Notes under the pieces: generated by a model
What the model saw: the letters and a program-made list of their open reading frames with translations, nothing else
Told to the model about the DNA's origin: nothing
Database searches by the model: none
Shown: one piece after another, positions 1 through 8,824 of the stretch
Numbering within the stretch: the first letter of the stretch is position 1
Layout: each line of letters opens with the position of its first letter
Assembly: GCF_008632335.1 (NCBI RefSeq)
Contig: NZ_VWXX01000027.1
Span: forward strand, 1 to 52,778
Length of the DNA stretch: 52,778 nt
Source: Thiohalocapsa marina
GTDB lineage: Bacteria; Pseudomonadota; Gammaproteobacteria; Chromatiales; Chromatiaceae
Reading direction: 5' to 3'
Position numbers and translations under genes: made by a program

Positions 1-15
1 CGCCGTTGTGGCCTG

Positions 16-45
16 TGGCGGATGCGCTTCGCTTATCCGCCCTAC
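16..45. repeat. REP-like palindrome
   Basis: GGCGGAT at 17-23 pairs with ATCCGCC at 35-41, with a second inner GCG/CGC pairing, giving a short GC-rich hairpin. Elements of this form are common extragenic palindromes in environmental proteobacteria. Only one copy is seen in this window. It lies at the left edge, downstream of the toxin remnant, so its relation to genes on the left is unknown. Confidence 0.5.
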
Positions 46-79
46 CGTGCATCCGTGTAGGTTATTTCTGAATCGTGTC

Positions 80-309
80 TTACTTCAACTCGAGACAGTT
101 TGTCGACGCGTCGCCCAGTACGCGCACGATCTCGCGCTTGTTCGATATCAACAAGCTGATGAGACTGGCTAGATCTTCGCGTAATCCCAAATTGCAGCAT
201 CATCGGCTCGCTCAAGCCCCTCCAGCGCGACCTGACTTGATCCAGGAAAATCAGCCTGCAGGAAAGGTACGACGCGCCGTGAGAGATTTTCGTCGAGCAG
301 CAACTTCAT
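80..309 (-). pseudogene. DUF5615 (PIN-like) toxin remnant, internally deleted
   Basis: The N-terminus starts with ATG at 309 and reads MKLLLDENLSRRVVPFL, then ADDAAIWDYA, which is the first half of a DUF5615 family PIN-like toxin of about 110 residues. The frame then stops at 169-171. In another frame directly downstream the sequence reads DLASLISLLI and ends in CLELK with a stop at 80-82, resembling the C-terminal helix of the same family. The middle of the protein, about 30-40 codons that normally carry the TKDxDF motif, is missing. The start lies 8 nt after the antitoxin stop, so this was a coupled toxin-antitoxin pair whose toxin is now dead. Assignment of the C-terminal piece is inference. 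Confidence 0.7.
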
Positions 310-316
310 GCCTGGG

Positions 317-544
317 TCAGTCGCCACTGATCGTTGCAGCCATTCGCTCACGATCTGCAGCGTAGCCGAGACAGGCCTGGATGTCTTCTCGCTCGAGCTC
401 AGGGAAATCCTCGATGATGTCCTCCGCGCTCATGCCGCTGGAAAGCCAGCCGAGCACATCGTAAACGGTGATGCGCAGGCCACGAATGACCGGACGCCCC
501 GCGCGCTTGCCTGGTTCAATCACAATTCTTTCGGCATACGTCAT
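317..544 (-). CDS. DUF433 family antitoxin
   Basis: The 75-residue product starting at MTYAERIV is a typical DUF433 protein, with the signature RIVIEPGKRAGRPVIRGLRI followed by a small helical, HTH-like domain (VYDVLGWLSSGMSAEDIIED and LEREDIQACLGYA). DUF433 proteins are usually encoded immediately upstream of DUF5615 PIN-like toxins and act as antitoxins. The reading frame extends 14 codons further upstream (to 586), but homologous sequence begins at the chosen Met. The neighbouring toxin at 80-309 is truncated, so this is probably an orphan antitoxin that may still bind DNA. Confidence 0.8.
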   Translation of the reverse strand: MTYAERIVIEPGKRAGRPVIRGLRITVYDVLGWLSSGMSAEDIIEDFPELEREDIQACLGYAADRERMAATISGD

Positions 545-654
545 CAATCTCTCCGCGAACGCTGCATGTATTCCGGCCGGCGTCACATGGAACGCGCTGC
601 AAATGGTCGCAGTGATCTACTCGACCCTGATTGACCCGAACCTTGGCTGGCGAA

Positions 655-687
655 GGATGCTGCCCCCGTCTTGGGCTGTCAGCATCC
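655..687. other. Inverted repeat downstream of the LysM gene
   Basis: GGATGCTG at 655-662 is complementary to CAGCATCC at 680-687, and CCC/GGG can extend the stem inside. It sits between the LysM gene stop (742) and the DUF433 gene start, both on the minus strand. There is no T-run after it in either direction, so it is at best a weak terminator or RNA-stabilising hairpin. The rest of 545-741 shows nothing recognisable. Confidence 0.3.
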
Positions 688-741
688 GGCGCGCCAAGAG
701 CGCTGCTCCTGAGCTTTCGGTTTGGCTGACTCGGTAATCCG

Positions 742-1440
742 TCAGGGCACCACCAGCGTCACGCCGGGCGGCAACTGGTACGGGTCTTCCAGCACGTGCC
801 GGTTGGCATCGAACAGCCCGTCCCAGCGGTCCGCGTCGCCATAGAACATCAGGCTGAGCTGGTTCAGCGAGTCGCCCGGACGCACCCGGTAGACAGTGCG
901 GGCATCGTCCGCCCTGGCCAGCTGGAACTGGCTGCGGTGCAGCGCGATCTCGGCCTCCAGCTGCTGCCGCCGCAATTGCGGATTGTTGATCCCCTGGCCC
1001 TGGCGAACCAGCTCCAGCAGGCGACGTGCATCATCCTGTGCCCGTGCGCGGGCCTCGGCCGCGGTGAGGCTGCCGCCTTCTATGGCGGGCAGGCGGGCAC
1101 GCAGCCGCTGCAGATGCTCGGTCAGCCGGGCCTCTGCGTCGAGCTGGGCGTCGAGGCGGGCCCGCAGGGAGGCGATCTCCTGATCCCGCTGTTCGAGGGC
1201 GCGGCGCAATGCGTCCACGGTGGCCTGCAGCGCCTGCACCTGTTGCTCCGGTTGGTGCTCCGGATCGGCGGCGGACGGTGCCGCACTCGCCGGTACCGGT
1301 TGTCGCGCTGGGTTCGGTGCCGGCTCCGCCATCACGGCGGCACTGAAGGCGGCGCCGGCCAGGATCAGGACGATGCCGGCCGCGACGGCGCCGGATCGGT
1401 GGACGCCGGGGCGTCGGTCGTGGGTGGTTGGGCAAACCAT
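742..1440 (-). CDS. Exported coiled-coil protein with C-terminal LysM domain
   Basis: The 232-residue product has an N-terminal hydrophobic segment (about residues 18-37, ending AVMAEP) that looks like a signal peptide or anchor. A Pro/Ala linker follows, then a long heptad-type coiled coil (about 65-130, rich in QALQATVDALRRALEQRD-like repeats), and a C-terminal LysM module (about 183-232) starting YRVRPGDSLNQLS. LysM modules bind the glycan strands of peptidoglycan. It is therefore probably an envelope protein tethered to the cell wall, of unknown exact role. A very strong purine-rich Shine-Dalgarno (GGAGGAGGAA) precedes the ATG at 1440. It follows the trpB-like gene by 86 nt on the same strand and may be cotranscribed. 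Confidence 0.8.
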   Translation of the reverse strand: MVCPTTHDRRPGVHRSGAVAAGIVLILAGAAFSAAVMAEPAPNPARQPVPASAAPSAADPEHQPEQQVQALQATVDALRRALEQRDQEIASLRARLDAQLDAEARLTEHLQRLRARLPAIEGGSLTAAEARARAQDDARRLLELVRQGQGINNPQLRRQQLEAEIALHRSQFQLARADDARTVYRVRPGDSLNQLSLMFYGDADRWDGLFDANRHVLEDPYQLPPGVTLVVP

Positions 1441-1526
1441 GTGTCGTTCCTCCTCCTCGTTCTGTTCACCGCCGCGCCCTGTTATGGGGTCTTATGGTGG
1501 GCGACGGCGGTGGATCGGTGCTTGCG

Positions 1527-2888
1527 TCAGCAGCCCGAGGGCAGCCCGGCCAGGGCCATCGCGGCCTCGCCCTCGTCGTATTGCAGGTCTTTCAGCTTGC
1601 CGGCCTTGTAGTCCATGTAGGCCTGCATGTCGAAATGGCCGTGACCGCAGAGGTTGAACAGGATCGCCTTCGACTCGCCGGTCTCCCGGCACTTCTCGGC
1701 CTCGTGGATGGCGGCGCGCACGGCATGGTTGGCCTCGGGCGCCGGCAGGATGCCCTCGGCCTTGGCGAAGCGGATGCCGGCATCGAAGCATTCCAGCTGA
1801 TTGTAGGAGCGCGGCGAGATCATGCCGAGCCTGGCCAGATGGCTGATCTGCGGCGCCATGCCGTGATAGCGCAGCCCGCCGGCATGGAAGCCGGGCGGCA
1901 CGAAGCCTGAGCCCAGGGTGTACATCTTGACCAACGGGGTCAGATGCGCGGTATCACCGAAGTCGTAGGCGAACTGGCCCTTGGTCAGGGTCGGGCAGGC
2001 CGAGGGCTCGACGGCGATGAACTCGGTCTTGAGGTCGTCGCGCAACTTCTGGTGCAGGAAGGGGAAGGCCAGGCCGGCGAAGTTGCTGCCGCCGCCGGTG
2101 CAGCCGATGACCAGATCGGGATAGTCGTCGGCCATCTGCAGTTGCTCGATGGCCTCGAGCCCGGTGACGGTCTGATGCAATAGCACGTGGTTGAGCACGC
2201 TGCCCAGGGCGTATTTGGTGTCATCGCGCTGCACCGCCGCCTCGACCGCCTCGCTGATGGCGATGCCCAGGCTGCCGGTACTGTCCGGATGCTCGGCCAG
2301 CACGGCGCGGCCGGCCTCGGTGGTGTCACTGGGACTGGCGATGCACTGGGCGCCGAAGGTCTCCATGAAGGCGCGCCGATAGGGTTTGTGATTGAAGCTG
2401 ACCTTGACCATGTAGACCAGGATCTCCAGTCCGAACATGGAGCCCGCCAGCGACAGTGACGAGCCCCACTGACCGGCGCCGGTCTCGGTGGTGATGCGTT
2501 TGACGCCCTCTTCCTTGTTGTAGAAGGCCTGGGGGATGGCGGTGTTGGGCTTGTGGCTGCCGGCGGGGCTGACGCCCTCGTACTTGTAGTAGATGCGCGC
2601 CGGGGTATCCAGGGCCTTTTCCAGGCGGCGGGCACGGAACAGCGGCGACGGGCGCCACTGGCGATAGACGTCACGCACCGGCTCGGGGATCTCGATCTCG
2701 CGCTCGGTGCTCATTTCCTGCTCGATGACGGCGCGCGGGAAGATGGGCGCCAGGTCGTCGGGCGTGATGGGCTGCTTGGTGCCCGGATGCAGCACCGGCG
2801 CCAGGGGCTCGGGCAGGTCGGCGTTGATGTTGTACCAATGCTTGGGGAGGTGCTCTTCGTCGAGCAGATATTTGACGCTGTCGCTCAC
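1527..2888 (-). CDS. trpB2: TrpB2-type tryptophan synthase beta chain
   Basis: This 453-residue PLP enzyme belongs to the TrpB2 (TrpB-like) subfamily, longer at the N-terminus than the usual 400-residue TrpB1. It should join indole and L-serine (or O-phosphoserine in some TrpB2) to give tryptophan. The PLP Schiff-base lysine is K113 in AGSHKPNT, the catalytic glutamate region is ETGAGQWG (E135), and the cofactor phosphate loop is GGGSN at 265-269. No trpA or other trp gene lies next to it, which is typical of TrpB2, thought to salvage indole or act independently of TrpA. The start at 2888 gives MSDSVKYLL, as in the family. The 237-nt gap upstream to the MlaD gene shows no further gene. Confidence 0.93.
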   Translation of the reverse strand: MSDSVKYLLDEEHLPKHWYNINADLPEPLAPVLHPGTKQPITPDDLAPIFPRAVIEQEMSTEREIEIPEPVRDVYRQWRPSPLFRARRLEKALDTPARIYYKYEGVSPAGSHKPNTAIPQAFYNKEEGVKRITTETGAGQWGSSLSLAGSMFGLEILVYMVKVSFNHKPYRRAFMETFGAQCIASPSDTTEAGRAVLAEHPDSTGSLGIAISEAVEAAVQRDDTKYALGSVLNHVLLHQTVTGLEAIEQLQMADDYPDLVIGCTGGGSNFAGLAFPFLHQKLRDDLKTEFIAVEPSACPTLTKGQFAYDFGDTAHLTPLVKMYTLGSGFVPPGFHAGGLRYHGMAPQISHLARLGMISPRSYNQLECFDAGIRFAKAEGILPAPEANHAVRAAIHEAEKCRETGESKAILFNLCGHGHFDMQAYMDYKAGKLKDLQYDEGEAAMALAGLPSGC

Positions 2889-3125
2889 TCTCTTGTCTCC
2901 GGGATGATGTCATCGAGCAGCCGGCGTCCCTGTGGCGCGATCGGATCGCCGGGGACGCCAGCGCAACCCTATCTGCGGCAGGGCCGGGGCGATGCGGATT
3001 CCACCGCGTTGCGCCCCTGCCGGGGCCGCACGGTGCGGGTAGTGTGCCAGTTCGGGCGCCGTGGCGGATAGACCGGGATCATGCAATGACCGTTGGGTGA
3101 CGGTTGTTCAAACGCCGCCGTCTCC

Positions 3126-4160
3126 TCAGCGCTTGCCCTGGACCATGGCCTCCGGATGGCGCTCCAGGTAGTCCGCCAACTGATACAGGGCGCGGGCGGC
3201 ACGGGTCGCCTCACCGAGCAGGCCGTCGAGGGCGGCACGGGTCGAGGAACCCTCGCCGGCCAGGCCTTCGAGGGCGCGCATGGCGTTGCCGGTCTCGCGC
3301 AGGGCGTCGGTGGCGGCATCCGCCACCGGGCCGACCCGGGCGTCGAGCCGGCGGGTCAGGTCGCTCAGGTCCTGTGCCGTCTGTTGCAGCTGGCTCGACA
3401 GCGGCTCCACCTCCCGGGACAGGCGTGCGGCGAGCTCGGCATAATTGCCCAGCGCCATGTCTGCGCGCTCCAGCAGGGGCGCGAAGCTGGCATTGAGCTT
3501 GGCCAGCAGTTCGCTGGACTCGTTCAGCGTGGCGCTGAGACCCTCCACGGCGGAGGTCAGGGCGCGGGACTGGGCCAGGTCTCGCAGTGCCGCCAGGGTG
3601 TCGTTGGCGGTGTTGACCAGCGAATCCAGGTCCAGGTTGGTCAGCAGCTCTTCCATGCGGTCGCGGGTTGCCGGCAGCGCCGGCACCCGGATCGGGCCGT
3701 CCGGTGTATGCGCATGGCTGCGCGCGGGCAGGTCCGGATTCAGGCTCAGGCTCACCAGGTATTGTCCGGTGACGAAGCTGACCGACTCCAGCCGGGCGCG
3801 CAGCCCCTTCTCGTTCACCAGCCGCTGCAGCACCTGGCGTACATCCGCCTCGGCGTCGTCGGGGCCGCTGATCACGCGCACGTTCTGCGGCCAGATTTCG
3901 TAGCGCACCGGGATGCGGAAGCTCTCGCGATCGGTCAGGTAGTCGACACCGATCTGCGTCACCTGGCCGATGGGCACACCCTGGAACTGGACCTGGGCGC
4001 CGACGCTGAGGCCCTGCACCGAGCCCGGAAAGTAGGTCACCATGGGCACACGCTCGCGCAGCAGTGCGCCACTGCTGAAGACGATGATTGCCAGCACCAC
4101 TAGGCCCAGGGCGCCGAGGACGAACCCGCCGATGACCGTCGGATTGGCCTGTTTGCTCAT
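3126..4160 (-). CDS. MlaD-family MCE-domain substrate-binding protein
   Basis: The 344-residue product has one N-terminal transmembrane helix (about 10-30), then an MCE domain (about 38-115, including PGSVQGLSVGAQVQFQGVPI and the IG.V motif). A long helical, amphipathic C-terminal region rich in Leu and Ala follows. MCE proteins form hexameric periplasmic rings that carry lipids between the membranes for an ABC transporter. It is the last gene of the permease-ATPase-MCE operon; its ATG overlaps the ATPase stop as ATGA. At 344 residues it is much longer than E. coli MlaD (about 180), so it resembles the longer MCE proteins whose helical tails form a channel. No MlaC or MlaA is in the window. 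Confidence 0.88.
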   Translation of the reverse strand: MSKQANPTVIGGFVLGALGLVVLAIIVFSSGALLRERVPMVTYFPGSVQGLSVGAQVQFQGVPIGQVTQIGVDYLTDRESFRIPVRYEIWPQNVRVISGPDDAEADVRQVLQRLVNEKGLRARLESVSFVTGQYLVSLSLNPDLPARSHAHTPDGPIRVPALPATRDRMEELLTNLDLDSLVNTANDTLAALRDLAQSRALTSAVEGLSATLNESSELLAKLNASFAPLLERADMALGNYAELAARLSREVEPLSSQLQQTAQDLSDLTRRLDARVGPVADAATDALRETGNAMRALEGLAGEGSSTRAALDGLLGEATRAARALYQLADYLERHPEAMVQGKR

Positions 4161-4972
4161 GTTCGCTCCCGGCCCCGGTTGAGAAAGGCGCGCACCTGTT
4201 CGATGTCGCTGTGATCGCGCAGCCGGCGCGGGTTGCCGGTGGCGAGCATGGTCTTGCTGATGCCGTCGAGGAAGACCGAATCGTCACCGATGGCAAAGAT
4301 GCTGTCGAGGTCGTGGCTGATCACCACCATGGTCGTGCCCAGGCTGTCGCGCAGTTCCAGGATCAGTTCATCCAGCCGTCGCGCGGAGATCGGGTCCAGT
4401 CCGGCGGAGGGTTCGTCGAAGAACAGGGTGTCGGGGTCCAGCGCCATGGCCCGCGCCACGCCCGCGCGCTTGCGCATGCCGCCGCTGATCTCCGCCGGAT
4501 AATACGCGCCATAGTCCGCCAGACCGACCAGGGCCAGCTTGTACTCGGCGATGTCGCGGATCTGGGCGGCGTCCAGCGCCGTGTACTGCTCCAGCGGCAG
4601 GGCGACATTCTCCGCCAGGGTCATGGAACTCCACAGGGCGCCGCTCTGGTACATCACGCCGTTGCGACGCATCAGCCGGGTGCGCCGACCCGGTGGCAGT
4701 TCCCACAGGCTGACGGCCTGCATCAGCACGCGGCCGGCACGGGGCTCCAGCAGGCCGGTGATGCAGCGCATGACCGTGCTCTTGCCGCAGCCGCTGCCAC
4801 CCATGACCACGAAGACGTCACCGCGGTGGATGTCGAAGCTGAGACCCCGCTGGACCAGGGTGTCGCCGTAGCGCAACTCCACGTCCCGCAGGCCGATCTG
4901 GACCTGGGCCCCGTCCCGAGCCGGATCCCGATCCGGTGCGCCGTCTGCGGGCATGTCACCCGGGGCCGTCAT
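4157..4972 (-). CDS. MlaF-family ABC transporter ATPase
   Basis: The 271-residue product is the nucleotide-binding subunit of an MCE-type lipid transporter. It shows Walker A GGSGCGKST (about 55), Q-loop MYQSGALW, ABC signature ISGGMRKRAGVARA, Walker B TLFFDEPSAGLDP and the H-loop VISHDL. The SGGM variant of the signature is typical of MlaF. The frame is open far upstream inside the permease gene, but the ATG at 4972 overlaps the permease stop (ATGA), and family homology begins shortly after it, so that start is chosen. Its stop overlaps the MCE gene start in the same way, so the three products are translationally coupled. Confidence 0.93.
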   Translation of the reverse strand: MTAPGDMPADGAPDRDPARDGAQVQIGLRDVELRYGDTLVQRGLSFDIHRGDVFVVMGGSGCGKSTVMRCITGLLEPRAGRVLMQAVSLWELPPGRRTRLMRRNGVMYQSGALWSSMTLAENVALPLEQYTALDAAQIRDIAEYKLALVGLADYGAYYPAEISGGMRKRAGVARAMALDPDTLFFDEPSAGLDPISARRLDELILELRDSLGTTMVVISHDLDSIFAIGDDSVFLDGISKTMLATGNPRRLRDHSDIEQVRAFLNRGRERT

Positions 4973-6213
4973 GACAGCCCCACAGCGTCGAACAGGATGG
5001 TGAGCACCGCCGCGGCGATGGTGATGAAGACGATGGCCGTGACCACCGCCGACGTGGTGGCCTGGCCCACCGCCGCGGCACTGCGCCCGCATTGCATGCC
5101 CCGCAGGCAGCCGGACGCGGCGACGATGGCACCGTAGACGGTGGCGCTGATCAGGCCCTGGGCGATGTGGTTCCAGGCGATGGCCGACTGGGTCTGGATC
5201 AGGTAGGCGGTCAGGGTCAGGCCGCCGATGGTGGTGCCGACAAAGGCCCCGCCCAGGATCCCCAGCAGGTCGGCGTAGATGGCCAGCAGCGGGGTCATCA
5301 GGATCAGCGCCAGCATCCGCGGCAGCACCAGAAACTCCATTGGCGAAATGCCCAGGGTGCGCAGTGCGTCGATCTCCTCGTTGACCTGCATGGTGCCGAT
5401 CTGGGCGGCAAAGGCCGCGCCGGTGCGCCCGGCCATGACAATCGCCGTGATCAGCGCCCCCATCTGGATCACGGTGCCGAGCCCTACCAGGTCGGCCACG
5501 TAGATGCGCACGCCGAACTGGGCGAGTTGCTGGTCGCCGATATAGCCCAGGATCATGCCGACCAGGAAACTGACCAGGCCGACGATGGGCAGGGCATCGG
5601 CGCCAGACTCCTGGATGATCAGCCACAGTTCAGAGCGGCGGAAGCGCGCGCGGCCGTGCAGGAAGCGGCGCAGGGCGATGACCCCTTCGCCGAAGAAGGC
5701 CATGATCTCGCCGGTGGAGCGGAACAGGTCGATGATGTCGAGGCCGAAGCGCCGCACGAAGGTGGAGCGCGATTCTTCGACGTGCTCCCCGGCGATGCCC
5801 TCCTCCGCGTTGCGCCTTTGCCCACCGCCGGTCAGCGCCAGCAGGGCGCGCAAGCCGGCGGGCAGGCCGTCGAGTTCGCAGTGGATGCCCTGTTGCTCGC
5901 ACAACCGTTGCAGTGCGGCGACATAAGCCGCCAGTCCGGAGTCCCAGTCCGCAAGGCGGGAGGTGTCGAAGCGCAGTTGCTGCAGCGCCCCGTGCCGCTG
6001 CAGCGTTGCACGCAGGGTGTCCAGCGATGGCAGCGGGCGCTCCAGACGCCAGGAGCCGGCGAAGTGGATCACGGCGCCGGTTGCGCCTGCATTGGCAGAT
6101 TGGGCGTTGGCAGCCGGGGTGCTGGTGCCACTTTCAGCCGGGTCTGGACGGAAATCCGCCGAGGCCGCACCCGGGGGTGGGTGGTGGGTGTTCGCTGCTG
6201 GGCCAGCCGACAT
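4969..6213 (-). CDS. MlaE-family ABC permease with N-terminal STAS-like domain
   Basis: The 414-residue product has a low-complexity N-terminus (1-45), a STAS-like segment (about 47-130, including VIHFAGSWRLERPLP and LRFDTSRLADWDSGLAAYV), then the MlaE permease domain (about 155-414) with five or six hydrophobic helices and the conserved EEIDALRTLGISP motif. The fused STAS segment probably replaces the separate MlaB subunit, as in many MCE systems. It is the first gene of the operon. The 96-nt region to the divergent cytochrome c' gene should hold both promoters; I see no unambiguous -35/-10 pair there, only a GGTCC-G-GGACC palindrome near the permease start. Confidence 0.92.
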   Translation of the reverse strand: MSAGPAANTHHPPPGAASADFRPDPAESGTSTPAANAQSANAGATGAVIHFAGSWRLERPLPSLDTLRATLQRHGALQQLRFDTSRLADWDSGLAAYVAALQRLCEQQGIHCELDGLPAGLRALLALTGGGQRRNAEEGIAGEHVEESRSTFVRRFGLDIIDLFRSTGEIMAFFGEGVIALRRFLHGRARFRRSELWLIIQESGADALPIVGLVSFLVGMILGYIGDQQLAQFGVRIYVADLVGLGTVIQMGALITAIVMAGRTGAAFAAQIGTMQVNEEIDALRTLGISPMEFLVLPRMLALILMTPLLAIYADLLGILGGAFVGTTIGGLTLTAYLIQTQSAIAWNHIAQGLISATVYGAIVAASGCLRGMQCGRSAAAVGQATTSAVVTAIVFITIAAAVLTILFDAVGLS

Positions 6214-6309
6214 AATCAGTGTCCTGGTCCGGGACCGCGTTCGTGCAATTGCGCGCCGAGTTGATTATCCTAACACCCGTCTCGTTAAGACATGACATGG
6301 AGATAGACG

Positions 6310-6774
6310 ATGTACCGAATGATCCGTACCGCAACCGTCGGCCTGCTCGCCCTGGGCCTGGCTGGCACCGCAACCGCTGCGGAACTGAAGCCCGAGGAGC
6401 AGATCCAGTACCGCCAGGCGGGTTACGCCTTCATGGCGTGGAACATGGGCAAGATCAAGGCCAACCTGGACGGTAACTACAGCCAGCCACAGGTCCAGGC
6501 CGCCGCCGAGACCATCCGTGCCATTGCCAATTCCGGCATGGGCGCCCTGTACGGTCCGGGCACCGACCAGAACATCGGCGATGTGAAGACCCGCGTGAAG
6601 CCGTCCATGTTCACCGAGCGCGAAGAGGTCGGGCGCCTGGCGATGAACTTCATCAATGCTGCCAACGAACTGGCCGAGGTCGCCGCCTTGGGCGACGAGG
6701 CCGAGGTCAAGAGCGCCTTCGGCGCCGTCGGCAAGTCCTGCAAGGCCTGCCACGACCAGTTCCGCGCCGACTAA
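6310..6774 (+). CDS. Cytochrome c' (class II c-type cytochrome)
   Basis: The 154-residue precursor has a Sec signal peptide (residues 1-24, LLALGLAGTATAA) and a four-helix-bundle body. The haem site is at the extreme C-terminus: CKACH at 144-148, the hallmark of cytochrome c'. In this family the haem is five-coordinate through the CxxCH His and binds NO or CO; the periplasmic protein is thought to protect against NO or carry electrons. Cytochrome c' is abundant in purple bacteria, which supports the suggested host group. It is a single-gene unit, divergent from the Mla operon and convergent with purN. An AUG preceded by ATGGAGATAG gives a good ribosome binding site. Confidence 0.95.
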   Translation: MYRMIRTATVGLLALGLAGTATAAELKPEEQIQYRQAGYAFMAWNMGKIKANLDGNYSQPQVQAAAETIRAIANSGMGALYGPGTDQNIGDVKTRVKPSMFTEREEVGRLAMNFINAANELAEVAALGDEAEVKSAFGAVGKSCKACHDQFRAD

Positions 6775-6803
6775 GTCACCGCGTTTCTGCCCCCTGATCG
6801 GAA

Positions 6804-6843
6804 CCTGGTCTGAGCCTGTTCTAACCTGTTCTAACCTGTTCTG
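6804..6843. repeat. 10-bp tandem repeat
   Basis: The unit CCTGTTCTAA occurs two and a half times (6815-6843), preceded by one degenerate unit CCTGGTCTGA at 6804. It lies 30 nt after the cytochrome c' stop codon in the convergent intergenic space before purN. No function is apparent; its unit number may vary by slippage. Confidence 0.7.
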
Positions 6844-6866
6844 AAATGGGGGGGCCAAAGAGCACC

Positions 6867-6899
6867 AAGCGATTCGAAGCCAGGGGTTTCGAATCGCTT
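6867..6899. terminator. Perfect 12-bp inverted repeat between convergent genes
   Basis: AAGCGATTCGAA (6867-6878) is perfectly complementary to TTCGAATCGCTT (6888-6899) around a 9-nt loop. It lies between the convergent cytochrome c' and purN genes, where a bidirectional terminator would be expected, but no T-run follows on either strand. The arms match the central hairpin of the MITE-like elements at 20442, 20597 and 42941 (GCGATTCGAA and GAATCGC), so it may be a relic of that family instead. Confidence 0.45.
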
Positions 6900-6920
6900 C
6901 CTCACATAAGGCATCCTGGA

Positions 6921-7604
6921 TCAGGACTGGAAGCCGGACGACTGAACTTGTTCCAGCTGCAGGGGCTGCTGCAGCGGCGAGGCGTCCAGCAGCGGGCGGC
7001 CATCGCTGCCGAGCTTCAGACGGCCCTCGGCGACCCAGCCAACCGCCAGCGGATAGATCAGGTGTTCCTTCTGCAGCACCCGCGCCGCCAGGGTGTCTGC
7101 GTCGTCTTCCGGCAGAACGGGTACTCGAGCCTGGAGCACAGCCGGCCCGCCGTCGAGATCCTCGGTCACGAAATGCACGGTGGCGCCGTGCTCCTGTTCG
7201 CCAGCGTCGATGGCGCGCTGGTGGGTGTGCAGCCCGCGGAACTTGGGCAATAGCGATGGGTGGATGTTGAGCATCCGGCCCTGGTAATGTGTCACGAAGG
7301 CCGGCGTCAGGATGCGCATGAAGCCCGCCAGTACCACCAGCTGCGGTGCGTATTCGTCGATCAGGGCGGCCAGCGCGGTATCGTAGGCCTCGCGGGAGAC
7401 AAAGTCGCGGTGGTTCAGGACCCGCGCCGCCAGGCCGGCCCGCCGCGCCCGCTCCAGGCCGAAGGCATCGGCGCGATTGCTGATGACGGCGCGGATGTCG
7501 ACGGGCAGGCTGCCGTCCAGTTGGCCGTCGATCAGGGCCTGCAGGTTGCTGCCGCCGCCGGAAATCAGGACGACGACGGGCAGCCGGTGGTGTGCTGAGT
7601 GCAT
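6921..7604 (-). CDS. purN: Phosphoribosylglycinamide formyltransferase
   Basis: The 227-residue PurN transfers the formyl group from 10-formyl-THF to GAR, the third step of de novo purine synthesis. The substrate phosphate loop SGGGSNLQAL (15-24), the SNRADAFGLERA segment, the catalytic N-I-H-P triad segment (LNIHPSLLPKFRGLHTH) and the VTEDLDGGP aspartate loop are all present. It is 23 nt downstream of purM on the same strand, the standard purMN operon order. The C-terminus (about 205-227) is a few residues longer than E. coli PurN and Gln/Ser-rich. Confidence 0.97.
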   Translation of the reverse strand: MHSAHHRLPVVVLISGGGSNLQALIDGQLDGSLPVDIRAVISNRADAFGLERARRAGLAARVLNHRDFVSREAYDTALAALIDEYAPQLVVLAGFMRILTPAFVTHYQGRMLNIHPSLLPKFRGLHTHQRAIDAGEQEHGATVHFVTEDLDGGPAVLQARVPVLPEDDADTLAARVLQKEHLIYPLAVGWVAEGRLKLGSDGRPLLDASPLQQPLQLEQVQSSGFQS

Positions 7605-7627
7605 GATGGCCCTTCTTGTCCTGCCGC

Positions 7628-8692
7628 TTATCCCCGTCCGGCCTCGGTCAGGCGTCCGGCATAGCTAATCCTTGGAGATCCCTCGGCGGCGTCGATCCGG
7701 CCGACGACCCAGGCCTGCTCGCCGGCGGCATTGAGTCGCTCGCAGGCCGCGTCTGCCTGGTCGGCCGGCAGGGCGATGATCATGCCGACACCACAGTTGA
7801 AGGTGCGCAGCATCTCCGCCTCGGCGATGCCCCCGGCCTGCTGCAGCCACTGGAATACCGGCGGCAGTTGCCAGGTGTCCAGGTCGATCACGGCGGCGAC
7901 GCCCTCCGGTAGCACGCGCGGCAGATTCTCCGTGATGCCGCCGCCGGTGATGTGAGCCAGGCCGTGCGGCGTCAGGGCGCCCATCAGCGCCAGCAGGCTG
8001 CGGGTGTAGATGCGTGTGGGTTGCAGCAGGGCGTCCGCCAGCGTATTGCCGCCGTGGATGCTGGTCCGCGACGGATCCGTGGCGCTCACCTCCAGCACCT
8101 TGCGGATCAGCGAGTAGCCGTTGGAATGCGGGCCCGATGCTGCCAGCGCCACCAGCACGTCGCCCACCCGGATGCGCTCCGGCGTCAGGATGGCCTCCTT
8201 CTCGACGACGCCGACGCAGAAACCGGCCAGGTCGTAGTCGCCGCCCTGGTACATGCCCGGCATCTCCGCTGTCTCACCGCCGATCAGGGCGCAGCCGGCC
8301 TGGCGACAGCCTTCGGCGATGCCGGCCACCACGTCTGCCGCGGTGTCGACGTCCAGCTTGCCGGTGGCATAGTAGTCCAGGAAGAACAAAGGCTCGGCGC
8401 CGCAGACGACGATGTCGTTGGCGCACATGGCCACCAGATCGATGCCGATGCTGTCATGCCGGCCGAGCTCGATGGCCAGCTTCAGCTTGGTGCCGACGCC
8501 ATCGGTGCCGGACACCAGCACCGGCTGCCGATAACCCGCCGGCAGCTCGAACAGGCCGCCGAAGCCGCCGATACCCCCCAGCACGCCTGGCCGGTGCGTG
8601 CTGGCAACGGCGGGCTTGATGCGCCGCACCAGCGCGTCGCCGGCATCGATGTCGACCCCGGCATCGCGGTAGCTCAAACCTTTGTCGGTCAT
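7628..8692 (-). CDS. purM: Phosphoribosylformylglycinamidine cyclo-ligase
   Basis: The 354-residue AIR synthetase closes the imidazole ring in purine synthesis using ATP. It begins [19 protein letters not shown], the standard PurM N-terminus, and carries the [26 protein letters not shown] and GGETAEMPG motifs. The frame is open 23 codons further upstream to 8761, but that stretch is encoded by the inverted-repeat element at 8724-8822 and is not homologous. The ATG at 8692 has a GAGGA Shine-Dalgarno about 10 nt upstream. It is the first gene of the purMN operon. Confidence 0.97.
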   Translation of the reverse strand: MTDKGLSYRDAGVDIDAGDALVRRIKPAVASTHRPGVLGGIGGFGGLFELPAGYRQPVLVSGTDGVGTKLKLAIELGRHDSIGIDLVAMCANDIVVCGAEPLFFLDYYATGKLDVDTAADVVAGIAEGCRQAGCALIGGETAEMPGMYQGGDYDLAGFCVGVVEKEAILTPERIRVGDVLVALAASGPHSNGYSLIRKVLEVSATDPSRTSIHGGNTLADALLQPTRIYTRSLLALMGALTPHGLAHITGGGITENLPRVLPEGVAAVIDLDTWQLPPVFQWLQQAGGIAEAEMLRTFNCGVGMIIALPADQADAACERLNAAGEQAWVVGRIDAAEGSPRISYAGRLTEAGRG

Positions 8693-8723
8693 TGAAAGGA
8701 AATCCTCGGGTAGGGGTGATATG

Positions 8724-8822
8724 AGCCTCCAGCCGCCAGCTTTCAGCTTTTTCGGAGCCATTTTCCGGCATTAGATAACTGCGCGTGCTTTAGGCGTGCT
8801 GGAAGCTTTCAGCGGCTGGCGG
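8724..8822. repeat. Imperfect inverted-repeat element with CCAGCCGCCAGC motif
   Basis: GAGCCTCCAGCCGCCAGC near the left end is mirrored by GCGGCTGGCGGCTC at the right end, and the internal AGCTTTCAGC also recurs inverted, so the 98 bp can fold into one long imperfect hairpin. It fills the gap between purM and gmd and supplies the apparent upstream extension of the purM frame. The same CCAGCCGCCAG motif starts the intergenic repeats at 34556 and 36171, suggesting a dispersed extragenic repeat family. Confidence 0.6.
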
Positions 8823-8824
8823 CT

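Noticed and set aside
4157-5626. 489-residue frame ending in the ABC ATPase
   Set aside because: The first 218 codons overlap the permease in another frame and are Arg/His-rich; the ATPase proper starts at 4972.
6214-6309. Divergent promoters of the Mla operon and cytochrome c' gene
   Set aside because: Candidate boxes (TTGATT with TTAAGA, 18 nt apart) match the consensus too poorly to list as features.
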